NCBI GenBank assembly: GCA_017503445.1
Contig: JAFVTB010000033.1
Span: forward strand, 1-15,327
Direction of reading: 5' to 3'
Origin: Clostridia bacterium
GTDB taxonomy: Bacteria > Bacillota > Clostridia > Christensenellales > UBA1242
DNA length: 15,327 nt
Every line of letters begins with the position of its first letter. Position 1 is the first letter of the stretch. Below are positions 7,158 through 13,300 of the stretch, one piece after another. A program made the translations under genes and the position numbers. The notes under the pieces are model-generated. The model saw only the letters and a list, made by a program, of their open reading frames with translations, searched no databases and was not told the origin of the DNA.

Positions 7158-7541
7158 ATGGACAAACAAATTGAAGAAACTTCTGGAAAACTGACTTGCA
7201 ATAAAACAATTTTATATTCAATCGTCAGTCTTGCCACAAAAGAAATAAGCGGCGTTGTGGGGTTAAGCAAAAAATCACAAAGTCACACATTTGTTGCATT
7301 GCAAAAGCCGGATGTTGAAGGCATCAAAATCCAATATAATACCGCAGGTCAACTTTTGATTGATGTTTGGATTGATGTGTTCAGCAATATCTCTGCGCCA
7401 GACCTTTGCTTTAAGGTGCAAGAAAACATAAGAAGCAGCATTTTCAGTATGGTTGGCGTCAAAGCAGAACGCGTCAATGTGCATATTGTTGACGTTGTTG
7501 TCAAAGAAGAAGGAGAGGTAAGTAATGAGGTCGAATTCTAG
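7158..7541 (+). CDS. yqhY: Asp23/Gls24 family envelope stress-type protein (YqhY-like)
   Basis: Small alkaline-shock/Gls24-type protein. Members in other Firmicutes associate with the membrane or are tied to fatty-acid precursor supply, but the biochemical role is not settled. I choose ATG 7158 behind AAAGGGG (7145-7151); the ATG at 7137 lies inside the -10 element and cannot start translation of this mRNA. The 127 residues show the family pattern: an N-terminal SIVSLATKEISGVVGL helix, ISCAPD-like core strands (LLIDVWIDVF), a helix with VQENIRSSIFSMVGV, and a closing strand VNVHIVDVVV. B. subtilis yqhY lies at the same place, between accC and nusB; the acc genes are missing here. The end overlaps nusB by 17 bases. 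Confidence 0.9.
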   Translation: MDKQIEETSGKLTCNKTILYSIVSLATKEISGVVGLSKKSQSHTFVALQKPDVEGIKIQYNTAGQLLIDVWIDVFSNISAPDLCFKVQENIRSSIFSMVGVKAERVNVHIVDVVVKEEGEVSNEVEF

Positions 7542-7905
7542 GGTTTTTGCATTCAAAGTTATTTTTGCACACCTTTTTGGAAGTGATGTTCTTGAAACCC
7601 AAAAAATGATCTTGGATGAAGAAAAACTTTCAGAAAAAGAACTTGAATTTGCAAATGAAATTGTGGGGGCATTTATGGAAAACGAATATCACATTTCCAA
7701 AGAAATTGATGAAATGCTGGAAAATTATCACAGGGACAGGTTGTTTAAGGTTGACCTAACGCTTTTATATCTTGCGCTTTCTGAACTTAAAGTTTGTAAA
7801 ACCCCAAAACAGGTTGTGATTAATGAAGTTTTGGAAATGGCAAAAAAGTTTTCAACCGAAAAAAGTCAAAAATTCATCAATGGTGTGCTTGCAAAGAAAG
7901 AATAA
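7525..7905 (+). CDS. nusB: Transcription antitermination factor NusB
   Basis: RNA-binding all-helical protein that, with ribosomal protein S10, nucleates the antitermination complex on rRNA operons. The 126 residues match the family. The N-terminus MRSNSRVFAFKVIFA corresponds to the usual R-x-x-A-x-x-x-L-F helix. The conserved C-terminal part reads PKQVVINEVLEMAKKF followed by KSQKFINGVLAK. ATG 7525 follows AGGAGAGG (7511-7518) and lies inside the end of the asp23-like gene, so the two are probably translationally coupled. xseA starts 1 base after its stop; folD, often found here, is absent. Confidence 0.96.
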   Translation: MRSNSRVFAFKVIFAHLFGSDVLETQKMILDEEKLSEKELEFANEIVGAFMENEYHISKEIDEMLENYHRDRLFKVDLTLLYLALSELKVCKTPKQVVINEVLEMAKKFSTEKSQKFINGVLAKKE

Positions 7906-7906
7906 T

Positions 7907-9010
7907 ATGGAACAAACAATAACTGTCAGCCAGCTTGCGTGGTATATCAAAAAAATCTTCGAAGCCGAAGAACTTTTATATAATGTAAGTGTTGTTGGCG
8001 AGGTTTCTGGTCTTAAAATTGTGCGCGGAATTGCGTATTTTGACCTTAAGGACGAAACCTCGCTGATTTCTTGTGTTTGTTTTTATGGTGGGGCGCTTGA
8101 CGGCGTGAAAAATGGCGATAAAATTGTGGCAAAAGGCACGCCGGGCTTTTATGTGAAAGGTGGAAAACTGAATTTCAATGTTTCCAAAATCACCCCGTTT
8201 GGCGTGGGGGATTTGTTTCGGGCGTTTTTGGAACTTAAAGACAAACTTGAAAAAGAAGGCATTTTTGATGATGCGCGCAAAAAGGATTTGCCCGACAATG
8301 TCAAAACTATTGGGGTTATTACCAGCGAAACGGGCGCAGTGATTCACGATATTATCACCGTTGCCACGCGCAGAAATCCCGGCATCAACATTGTGCTTTA
8401 TCCCGCAAAAGTGCAGGGCCAAGGCACAAGTGAAAGTGTGATAAATGGGCTTGAATATTTTGAAACGCGCGATGATGTTCAGGTTGTCATCATCGCCCGT
8501 GGCGGCGGCAGTGCAGAAGATTTGTGGGAATTCAACAGCGAAGCCCTTGCTCGCAAAATTTTTGACTGCACAAAGCCAATCATTTCCGCAATCGGCCACG
8601 AAACGGATTTTACAATTTGCGATTTTGCCGCCGATATCCGCGCCGCAACCCCAAGTACTGCGGCAGAACTTGTGGCGGAAGAAATCAAAAGCAAAAAATG
8701 GCTTTTGCAGGGGCAAATTTCCGTGCTTCAATCCCGCATAAGCAGCATCATTTTGGATAACGAAACACATTTTGAAGACCAACTTTCTGCGCTTACGGGC
8801 GCCATTGAGGATAAAATTCAAGATATGGCGCACGCGCTTGAAATTCAAAAAACCACGCTTGAAAAATATAACCCAAACCACATCTTGGGGCTTGGGTATG
8901 CCAAAGTGTCAGTTAATGGCGGGGCGGTGGTTTCGGCAAAAAGTTTGGCGGCGGGCGACAAAATCACCATTGACTTTAAGGACGGAACATTGAAAGGAGA
9001 GATTTTATGA
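7907..9010 (+). CDS. xseA: Exodeoxyribonuclease VII large subunit (short form)
   Basis: Catalytic subunit of exonuclease VII, which degrades single-stranded DNA together with several XseB subunits. I choose ATG 7907 (367 residues) directly after nusB; an upstream in-frame alternative start lies inside nusB. The N-terminal OB-fold spans about 1-100. The nuclease domain shows ARGGGSAEDLWEFN (R198, G199-201) and GHETDF (G230-D234), followed by PSTAAELV. The C-terminus has the family's ILGLGYAKV closing domain. Typical members have 400-450 residues; the deficit falls in the coiled coil between about 255 and 320. The end overlaps xseB by 4 bases (ATGA). Confidence 0.95.
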   Translation: MEQTITVSQLAWYIKKIFEAEELLYNVSVVGEVSGLKIVRGIAYFDLKDETSLISCVCFYGGALDGVKNGDKIVAKGTPGFYVKGGKLNFNVSKITPFGVGDLFRAFLELKDKLEKEGIFDDARKKDLPDNVKTIGVITSETGAVIHDIITVATRRNPGINIVLYPAKVQGQGTSESVINGLEYFETRDDVQVVIIARGGGSAEDLWEFNSEALARKIFDCTKPIISAIGHETDFTICDFAADIRAATPSTAAELVAEEIKSKKWLLQGQISVLQSRISSIILDNETHFEDQLSALTGAIEDKIQDMAHALEIQKTTLEKYNPNHILGLGYAKVSVNGGAVVSAKSLAAGDKITIDFKDGTLKGEIL

Positions 9011-9228
9011 CACAAAAATTATCATTTGAACAAGCATCAAAACAGCTTGATGAAATCATTGCCAAACTTGAAGATGGCAATCTTACGCTTGCCGAAAGCG
9101 TTGCACTTTTTGAAAAGGCGCAAACCCTTGTGCAAATTTGCGAAAAAGATTTTGCAGATGCCAAAGGCAAACTGACTGTTATCCATAACAATTTGGAAGA
9201 AGTTCTAAACTTTGATGAAAAAAAATAA
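9007..9228 (+). CDS. xseB: Exodeoxyribonuclease VII small subunit
   Basis: Small helical subunit that binds along the XseA coiled coil. At 73 residues it has normal size. The signature is clear: SFEQASKQLDEIIAKLEDGN, then LTLAESVALFEKAQTLV. The start ATGA overlaps the xseA stop and AAAGGAGA precedes it, consistent with making several small subunits per large one. Last gene of the asp23-nusB-xseA unit; a hairpin terminator shared with the convergent minus-strand gene follows immediately. Confidence 0.95.
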   Translation: MTQKLSFEQASKQLDEIIAKLEDGNLTLAESVALFEKAQTLVQICEKDFADAKGKLTVIHNNLEEVLNFDEKK

Positions 9229-9253
9229 CCCGCATTATTCGTGCGGATTTTTT
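9218..9253. terminator. Bidirectional intrinsic terminator between convergent genes
   Basis: CCGCA (9230-9234) pairs with TGCGG (9242-9246) around a 7-base loop. On the plus strand ATTTTTT follows; on the minus strand the hairpin is followed, after GTTA, by eight Ts (complement of 9218-9225). It therefore serves both xseB and the minus-strand 65-residue gene. Confidence 0.8.
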
Positions 9254-9449
9254 ATTCATATGTGATTTCGGTGATGACCTTGCCATTGACATTTTTGGTG
9301 GTGTAGTGCGGTTTGCCCGCAAGCTTTTTCTTTTTGCTTTTCTTCACAGGTGCCCAGCGCCCCATATCCTCAAACACCTTGTGCGTTACAAGTTGCCCGT
9401 TTTGCTGAACCTGCACATATTTCACTTTCCTTTCAAATTCCTGTGCCAT
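9252..9449 (-). CDS. Small basic hypothetical protein (65 residues)
   Basis: I do not recognise this family. The gene is real by its signals: an SD AAGGAGGTGG (complement of 9454-9463) 7 bases from the ATG, a near-consensus promoter (9472-9501), and a terminator at the far end. The protein is strongly basic (12 Lys, 2 Arg against 6 acidic), with a lysine-rich centre (residues 36-42). It carries two similar 11-residue segments, NGQLVTHKVFE (17-27) and NGKVITEITYE (55-65), which look like two beta-hairpin strands. No signal peptide, membrane segment or cysteines. It is the only minus-strand gene, convergent with xseB and divergent from rplM. A nucleic-acid or ribosome-linked role would fit the charge but is a guess. 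Confidence 0.85.
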   Translation of the reverse strand: MAQEFERKVKYVQVQQNGQLVTHKVFEDMGRWAPVKKSKKKKLAGKPHYTTKNVNGKVITEITYE

Positions 9450-9471
9450 TTTGCCACCTCCTTACGCGGTT

Positions 9472-9501
9472 TTTATAGCATAAGTTCCCCTAAAATGTCA
9501 A
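9472..9501 (-). promoter_or_regulatory. Sigma-A promoter of the minus-strand 65-residue gene
   Basis: On the minus strand TTGACA (9501-9496), 18 bases and TATAAA (9477-9472), preceded by TGC, make a strong promoter with an extended -10. Transcription should begin near 9465, just before the SD, so the leader is about 16 bases. Its -35 lies 47 bases from that of the divergent rplM promoter. Confidence 0.8.
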
Positions 9502-9548
9502 CACAATTCATAAAACATCTTTTTAAGCAAGAAAATTGAAAATAACTC

Positions 9549-9577
9549 TTGACAAATGGGGATTTAATATATATAAT
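9549..9577 (+). promoter_or_regulatory. Sigma-A promoter of rplM-rpsI
   Basis: TTGACA (9549-9554) and TATAAT (9572-9577) are both perfect, with a 17-base spacer. Expected start is near 9584. This is the strongest promoter in the window, as expected for ribosomal protein genes. Confidence 0.9.
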
Positions 9578-9583
9578 ATCAAA

Positions 9584-9658
9584 AGTCTTTGTTAAATTTG
9601 AATTGTGAATTAGCCCCTTGCAATCACCTTTACGGACGAAAAATATAAGGAGAAAGTA
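9584..9658 (+). promoter_or_regulatory. rplM 5' leader, possible L13-type autoregulatory leader
   Basis: The leader is about 75 bases, longer than others in this window. An L13 leader motif is known upstream of rplM in low-GC Gram-positives, so one is plausible here. I see only a modest hairpin: GTGA and TT pair with AA and TCAC across 9606-9628 with one bulged base, and a C-rich loop (AGCCCC). The SD is AAGGAG near 9649-9654. I cannot confirm the family match by eye. Confidence 0.3.
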
Positions 9659-10102
9659 ATGAAAACATATATGGCAAAACCCGCAGAGGTTCAGCGCAAA
9701 TGGCACATTATTGATGCAGAAAATATGCCACTTGGCCGCCTTGCAACCGCTGTGGCAGACCTTTTGTCTGGCAAACTTAAACCAACCTTCACCCCACATG
9801 TTGACTGCGGTGATTTCGTGGTTGTTATCAACACCGACAAAATGGTTTTAACAGGAAAAAAATTAACAGATAAGTTTTATCGTCATCACAGTGGCTTCCC
9901 AGGCGGCTTGAAAGAAATGAACTATAAAACACTTATGCAAACCAACTCACCAAAAGCACTTCAAGTTGCGGTGAAAGGTATGCTTCGCAAAAACGCACTT
10001 GGCAGAAAGCAAATCACACGCCTTTTTGCATACAAAGATGCAAATCACAACCAACAGGCACAACAACCTGTTGCATATGCGGTAAAAGGAGTAAGGGAAT
10101 AA
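9659..10102 (+). CDS. rplM: 50S ribosomal protein L13
   Basis: Early-assembling large-subunit protein that binds 23S rRNA. The 147 residues match the bacterial family (about 142-147). Diagnostic stretches are MKTYMAKPAEVQRKW, LGRLATAVADLL, VVVINTDKMVLTGKK, FYRHHSGFPGG, VKGMLRKNALGR and the C-terminal QQAQQP-like segment. The start at ATG 9659 is supported by GGAG 5 bases upstream and by the normal MKTY beginning. One base separates its stop from rpsI, the usual partner. Confidence 0.98.
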   Translation: MKTYMAKPAEVQRKWHIIDAENMPLGRLATAVADLLSGKLKPTFTPHVDCGDFVVVINTDKMVLTGKKLTDKFYRHHSGFPGGLKEMNYKTLMQTNSPKALQVAVKGMLRKNALGRKQITRLFAYKDANHNQQAQQPVAYAVKGVRE

Positions 10103-10103
10103 G

Positions 10104-10526
10104 ATGGCAGAAAAGAAAGCAGTTAAAAAATCAACAAAAGTTCAATTTTTGGCAACAGGAAGACGCAAAAAGGCAATCGCCCGTGTGTTCCTTATCCCAA
10201 ATGGCAATGGCGAAATCATCATCAACAAACGCACAATTGATGAATATTTCCCACTTGACACACTTAAACTTGTTGCACGCCAACCACTTGCACTTATTGG
10301 CGCAGAAAACAAATTTGATGTGAAAGTGAATGTTATTGGCGGCGGCCTTGCAGGTCAAGCCGGCGCAATTTGCCACGGCCTTGCACGCGCGCTTGTAAAA
10401 GCGGACGAAGCGTTCAAGCCAGAACTTAAAAAAGCAGGATTCTTAACACGTGATGCAAGGGCAAAAGAACGTAAGAAATACGGTCTTAAAAAAGCGCGCA
10501 AAGCACCACAATTCTCAAAACGTTAA
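10104..10526 (+). CDS. rpsI: 30S ribosomal protein S9
   Basis: Small-subunit protein whose C-terminal tail reaches the P-site tRNA. The family features are present: TGRRKKAIARVFL, the GGLAGQAGAICHGLARALV core, and a basic tail ending KAPQFSKR, with the invariant final Lys-Arg. The total of 140 residues is slightly longer than many because of a Lys-rich N-terminal extension (about 1-12). Coupled to rplM by a 1-base gap and followed by a strong terminator. Confidence 0.98.
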   Translation: MAEKKAVKKSTKVQFLATGRRKKAIARVFLIPNGNGEIIINKRTIDEYFPLDTLKLVARQPLALIGAENKFDVKVNVIGGGLAGQAGAICHGLARALVKADEAFKPELKKAGFLTRDARAKERKKYGLKKARKAPQFSKR

Positions 10527-10530
10527 TTCA

Positions 10531-10558
10531 AAAGCACCAGTTGGTGCTTTTTCTTTTT
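10531..10558 (+). terminator. Intrinsic terminator after rpsI
   Basis: AAAGCACC (10531-10538) pairs perfectly with GGTGCTTT (10543-10550) around the tetraloop AGTT and is followed by TTCTTTTT. An 8-bp stem of this kind is a clear end for rplM-rpsI. Confidence 0.9.
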
Positions 10559-10564
10559 GAAAAC

Positions 10565-10593
10565 TTGACATAAAATTTTTTGTTTGATATAAT
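10565..10593 (+). promoter_or_regulatory. Consensus sigma-A promoter of ruvX, directly abutting the start codon
   Basis: TTGACA (10565-10570), 17 bases and TATAAT (10588-10593) are perfect. The expected start site, about 7 bases downstream, coincides with the ruvX ATG at 10600, so the transcript should have no 5' leader. Confidence 0.85.
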
Positions 10594-10599
10594 CTAAGT

Positions 10600-11022
10600 A
10601 TGCAATACAAACGAATTTTGGCGATTGATTATGGTGATGTAAGGATTGGGCTGGCGCAATCGGACCTTATGCAGGTGATTGCCAGCCCCCTTGATGTTAT
10701 CCAAAATCGGGATATGGACCAAAGCGTGCAAAAAATTGCCGACATTATTGCAGAAAATGATGTTGAAACCGTGGTGATTGGTTTGCCACTGAATATGGAT
10801 GGCACAATGGGTGAACGCGCAATTTTGACGAAGCAATTTGCCGAAAAATTGCAAGCAGCCGCAAATGTTAAGATTGTTTTGCAAGATGAACGCCTTTCAT
10901 CAGTGGAAGCGGAAGACCTTTTGATTAAAGCCAATGTGCGCCGCGAAAAGCGCAAGCAAATGATTGATAAGGTTGCCGCCTGCATCATTTTGGAAAGTTA
11001 TTTGAATAGGAAGGAGAGATAA
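10600..11022 (+). CDS. ruvX: YqgF/RuvX-type Holliday junction resolvase-like nuclease
   Basis: RNase H-fold nuclease family; members are linked to 16S rRNA 5'-end maturation and, by fold, to Holliday junction resolution. The 140 residues match. Motifs: RILAIDYGDVRIGLAQSD (first catalytic Asp in DYG), VVIGLPLNMDG, DERLSSVEAE, and IDKVAACIILESYL with the last catalytic Asp. There is no SD before ATG 10600, and the N-terminus cannot be extended past the promoter, so this looks like a leaderless start. A DUF1292 gene follows after 1 base, an association conserved in Firmicutes (yrrK-yrzB region). Confidence 0.95.
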   Translation: MQYKRILAIDYGDVRIGLAQSDLMQVIASPLDVIQNRDMDQSVQKIADIIAENDVETVVIGLPLNMDGTMGERAILTKQFAEKLQAAANVKIVLQDERLSSVEAEDLLIKANVRREKRKQMIDKVAACIILESYLNRKER

Positions 11023-11023
11023 C

Positions 11024-11362
11024 ATGAAAGAACAAGATAAACCAGAAGTGGAACTTGATGTTCTTGACATTCTTTTAGATGAAGAAAACGAAGACCCAAT
11101 CACACTTTACAACGAAAATGATAAACCAATTAAGTTTGACCAAATTGCAATTATCCCAATGGAAGAAAAGCTTTTTGCAATTTTGAAACCAATCGATGAG
11201 ATGGAAGAGGTTGCTGAAGACGAAGCCATTGTTTTCAGAGTTGAAGAACAGGAAAATGGCGAATCTGAACTTGTTATTGAAACAGATGAAGCACTTGCAA
11301 TGCGCGTGTTCGATGAATTCTATCGCCTTTTGGACGAAGTGGAAGCTTCAGAAAAAGAATAA
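11024..11362 (+). CDS. DUF1292 family protein (YrzB-like)
   Basis: Small acidic cytoplasmic protein of unknown function, usually next to ruvX in Firmicutes. The 112 residues show the family pattern: PITLYNENDKPIKFDQIAII, then strands KLFAILKPI and EAIVFRVEE, and a C-terminal helix AMRVFDEFYRLLDEVE. AAGGAGAG (11011-11018) lies 5 bases before ATG 11024, and the gene begins 1 base after the ruvX stop. Since ruvX seems to lack an SD, this is the only gene of the pair with a standard ribosome-binding site. A terminator follows. Confidence 0.92.
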   Translation: MKEQDKPEVELDVLDILLDEENEDPITLYNENDKPIKFDQIAIIPMEEKLFAILKPIDEMEEVAEDEAIVFRVEEQENGESELVIETDEALAMRVFDEFYRLLDEVEASEKE

Positions 11363-11370
11363 TATCATTT

Positions 11371-11400
11371 AAAACAGGGTTGAAAATCACCTTGTTTTTT
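11371..11400 (+). terminator. Intrinsic terminator after the DUF1292 gene
   Basis: AAAACAGGGT (11371-11380) pairs with ACCTTGTTTT (11389-11398) over 10 bp with one G-U pair and an 8-base loop, followed by a T-rich run continuing as TTTATTCTTTTTTT. The end of that run overlaps the possible -35 of the yqfC promoter. Confidence 0.85.
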
Positions 11401-11402
11401 TA

Positions 11403-11431
11403 TTCTTTTTTTACGACAAAGGGCATAAAAT
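11403..11431 (+). promoter_or_regulatory. Candidate sigma-E-like promoter of yqfC-yqfD
   Basis: TTCTTTT (11403-11409), 14 bases, CATAAAAT (11424-11431). The -10 octamer and spacing are identical to those before spoIIIAH. yqfC and yqfD are sigma-E genes in B. subtilis. The expected start, near 11437-11438, falls on the GTG start codon. Confidence 0.4.
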
Positions 11432-11436
11432 AGACC

Positions 11437-11703
11437 GTGAATATTTTTAATTTTTTCTCTGAGCTTAAAACAAAATGTAATTTGCCGCAAAACGTTTCCA
11501 CACCATATAACCTTGTGAATATTGGCGGGCAGGTTGTGTATATCGAGGGGCAACGTGGTCTTTTAGAGCTTTCTGACACAACGATTTCTTGCAAACTTAA
11601 AACGGGTTTTGTGGAAATAAAGGGTAGTGGTCTTTTTGTGCGTGAACTTACCCAAAACACAATCTTGGTTGAAGGAAAAATTTATAAAACCGAGGTGTTT
11701 TAA
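11437..11703 (+). CDS. yqfC: Sporulation protein YqfC
   Basis: Small sporulation protein of the YabP/YqfC family, expressed in the mother cell in Bacillus; molecular role unknown. The 88 residues are close to the usual 90-95. Core pattern: NIGGQVVYIEGQRGLLELSD, then GFVEIKGSGLFVREL and ILVEGKI near the end. The start is GTG 11437: an in-frame TAG at 11431-11433 rules out anything earlier, and a later start would remove the conserved N-terminal helix. AAAGGG lies 13 bases upstream but would not be in the RNA if the candidate promoter is right. The stop overlaps the yqfD start (TAATG). Confidence 0.9.
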   Translation: MNIFNFFSELKTKCNLPQNVSTPYNLVNIGGQVVYIEGQRGLLELSDTTISCKLKTGFVEIKGSGLFVRELTQNTILVEGKIYKTEVF

Positions 11704-12809
11704 TGATGAAAAACTTCAAAATCAAAGTGCAAATCAAAGCACTAAATCTTGCGCAAATTTTTGAGAAATTTCGGCAAGCAAACATCGCTGTTAGTCAAAT
11801 CAAAAAAGGTGAGGATTTTAGAGCAGAGTTTATAATTTATAAAAAAAACCTTAAGATTGTTAAAAAAATATTGGCAAATTTTGGTGCAGAAATCTTGGGG
11901 TTTCAGCATATTGGTGTGAGCCATATTTTTCAAACAGCGCTTTCCCGCATATGCGTGCCAATTGCTTTAATTATCGCTTTTTTAGGCGTCTATGCGGCCA
12001 ATTTTTTTGTTTTTAGGATTGATATACGCGGGCTTGAAACACTTGCAAACAGTGAGGTCAAAGCATATCTTCAAAGCGAAAACATTGGATATCTGACAAA
12101 TAAAAAAGCGATAGATGCTGCAGCGCTTGAGCTTAATCTTATGGAAAATTTTCCGCAGATCAGTATGGTAAGCGTGATGATTAAGGGGCTTACGCTTGTT
12201 GTGAATATCAAGGAAAAAGATAATTATAATCAAAACATGCAAAATGATATCGTTGCAAATTTTAACGGGAGAATAACCTCGATTAATCTGATAAGCGGAA
12301 CTGCGGAAGTTGCTGTGGGGGATATTGTTCATGCCGGCGATGTGCTTGTCAGTGCCATATCAGGCAATCAAATTGTTAAGCCAGAAGCAAATATCACAGC
12401 AGAAGTTTGGCTTGAAAGCACCTTTTGTCATTTTGACACAACTTATCAAACACTTCGCACAGGCAAAAGAAAGATTTTGAATAATGTGTTTTTTATGGGG
12501 TTGCCGATATATCAAAGTACCACAACATCACCTTTTGAAGATTTTGAAACCGACACTTCGCAAACAAAACTTCACAACACCATTTTGCCAATTCAAATTC
12601 AAACCATAACATATTATGAAGTTGAAACCATTGAAATTCAATCAGATTTTGAAACACATAAGCAAGAGATTATTGAGCAGTGCAAAAAAAATGCTTTACA
12701 ACAATGCGCGCAAGGTGATATAATAAAGTCAGAAAAATCTTTTATCAATTCAACGGGCAATGGTTGCACTTATGTGTCCTATGTTATTACTGCCCAAAGG
12801 CAAATTTAA
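11703..12809 (+). CDS. yqfD: Sporulation protein YqfD
   Basis: Membrane-anchored sporulation protein of unknown mechanism, always paired with yqfC. The 368 residues are slightly shorter than B. subtilis YqfD (about 398). An N-terminal cytoplasmic domain (1-80) is followed by one clear membrane segment (about 83-104). Next come FRIDIRGLETL, a domain with VVNIKEKD and VANFNGRITSI, and a long C-terminal part rich in Thr and Gln. ATG 11703 overlaps the yqfC stop; a second ATG at 11706 is equally possible. GAGGTG precedes it. In B. subtilis phoH follows, but here ybeY does, 8 bases on. Confidence 0.92.
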   Translation: MMKNFKIKVQIKALNLAQIFEKFRQANIAVSQIKKGEDFRAEFIIYKKNLKIVKKILANFGAEILGFQHIGVSHIFQTALSRICVPIALIIAFLGVYAANFFVFRIDIRGLETLANSEVKAYLQSENIGYLTNKKAIDAAALELNLMENFPQISMVSVMIKGLTLVVNIKEKDNYNQNMQNDIVANFNGRITSINLISGTAEVAVGDIVHAGDVLVSAISGNQIVKPEANITAEVWLESTFCHFDTTYQTLRTGKRKILNNVFFMGLPIYQSTTTSPFEDFETDTSQTKLHNTILPIQIQTITYYEVETIEIQSDFETHKQEIIEQCKKNALQQCAQGDIIKSEKSFINSTGNGCTYVSYVITAQRQI

Positions 12810-12817
12810 GGAGAGTT

Positions 12818-13300
12818 ATGAGAATTTATTTCCAAAACTTTGGTTTTTCGCCAATTAAACGAAAAATAAAAAAATTATATCTTCGTGCGCTGGAAAAATC
12901 GGGCATTGATTTTAAGGGCTTTTCGGTGAATTTGCGCATGGTGGATGCCACTGAAATTCAAACACTAAACAACACCTTTCGCCAAATTGATAAACCCACC
13001 GATGTGCTTTCGTTCCCAAACTTTAATTTTGTGAAAGGACAAGGCGTTTCACCAAAAGAAATTTCTGAAAACATCAGCATTGATGATAAGCTTGCCCCGC
13101 TTGGCGATATTGCAATTTGTGCAGCTGTTGCAAAGGCGCAAGCCAAAGAATATGGTCATTCATATAAGCGCGAGGTGTGCTTTTTGGCGTTGCATGGTTT
13201 TTTGCATCTTTTGGGGTATGACCATCTTACCCCTGAAGATGAAACCGAAATGCAGACCCTTGCAAAAGAAGTTTTGGAAATGGAAAAGGTGAAAAGATGA
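12818..13300 (+). CDS. ybeY: Endoribonuclease YbeY (rRNA maturation / quality control)
   Basis: Zinc-dependent single-strand endoribonuclease needed for 16S rRNA 3'-end processing and ribosome quality control. I choose ATG 12818 behind AAGGAGAG, at the yqfD stop (160 residues). The zinc motif H-GFLH-LLGYDH places ligands at H126, H130 and H136. TDVLSFP (61-67), the conserved Arg of NLRMVD (R40) and LGDIAIC (95-101) are also present. Its end overlaps era (ATGA), a pairing conserved across bacteria and fitting a joint role in 16S maturation. phoH, usually upstream, and dgkA/cdd, often downstream, are missing. Confidence 0.97.
   Translation: MRIYFQNFGFSPIKRKIKKLYLRALEKSGIDFKGFSVNLRMVDATEIQTLNNTFRQIDKPTDVLSFPNFNFVKGQGVSPKEISENISIDDKLAPLGDIAICAAVAKAQAKEYGHSYKREVCFLALHGFLHLLGYDHLTPEDETEMQTLAKEVLEMEKVKR

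Noticed and set aside
7976..8881. Open 301-codon frame on the minus strand across xseA
   Set aside because: It lies wholly antisense to a well-supported gene, has no promoter or SD, and reads as a low-complexity Phe/Lys/Asn-rich peptide. The CTT-rich, TTA-poor codon use of the sense strand leaves few antisense stops.
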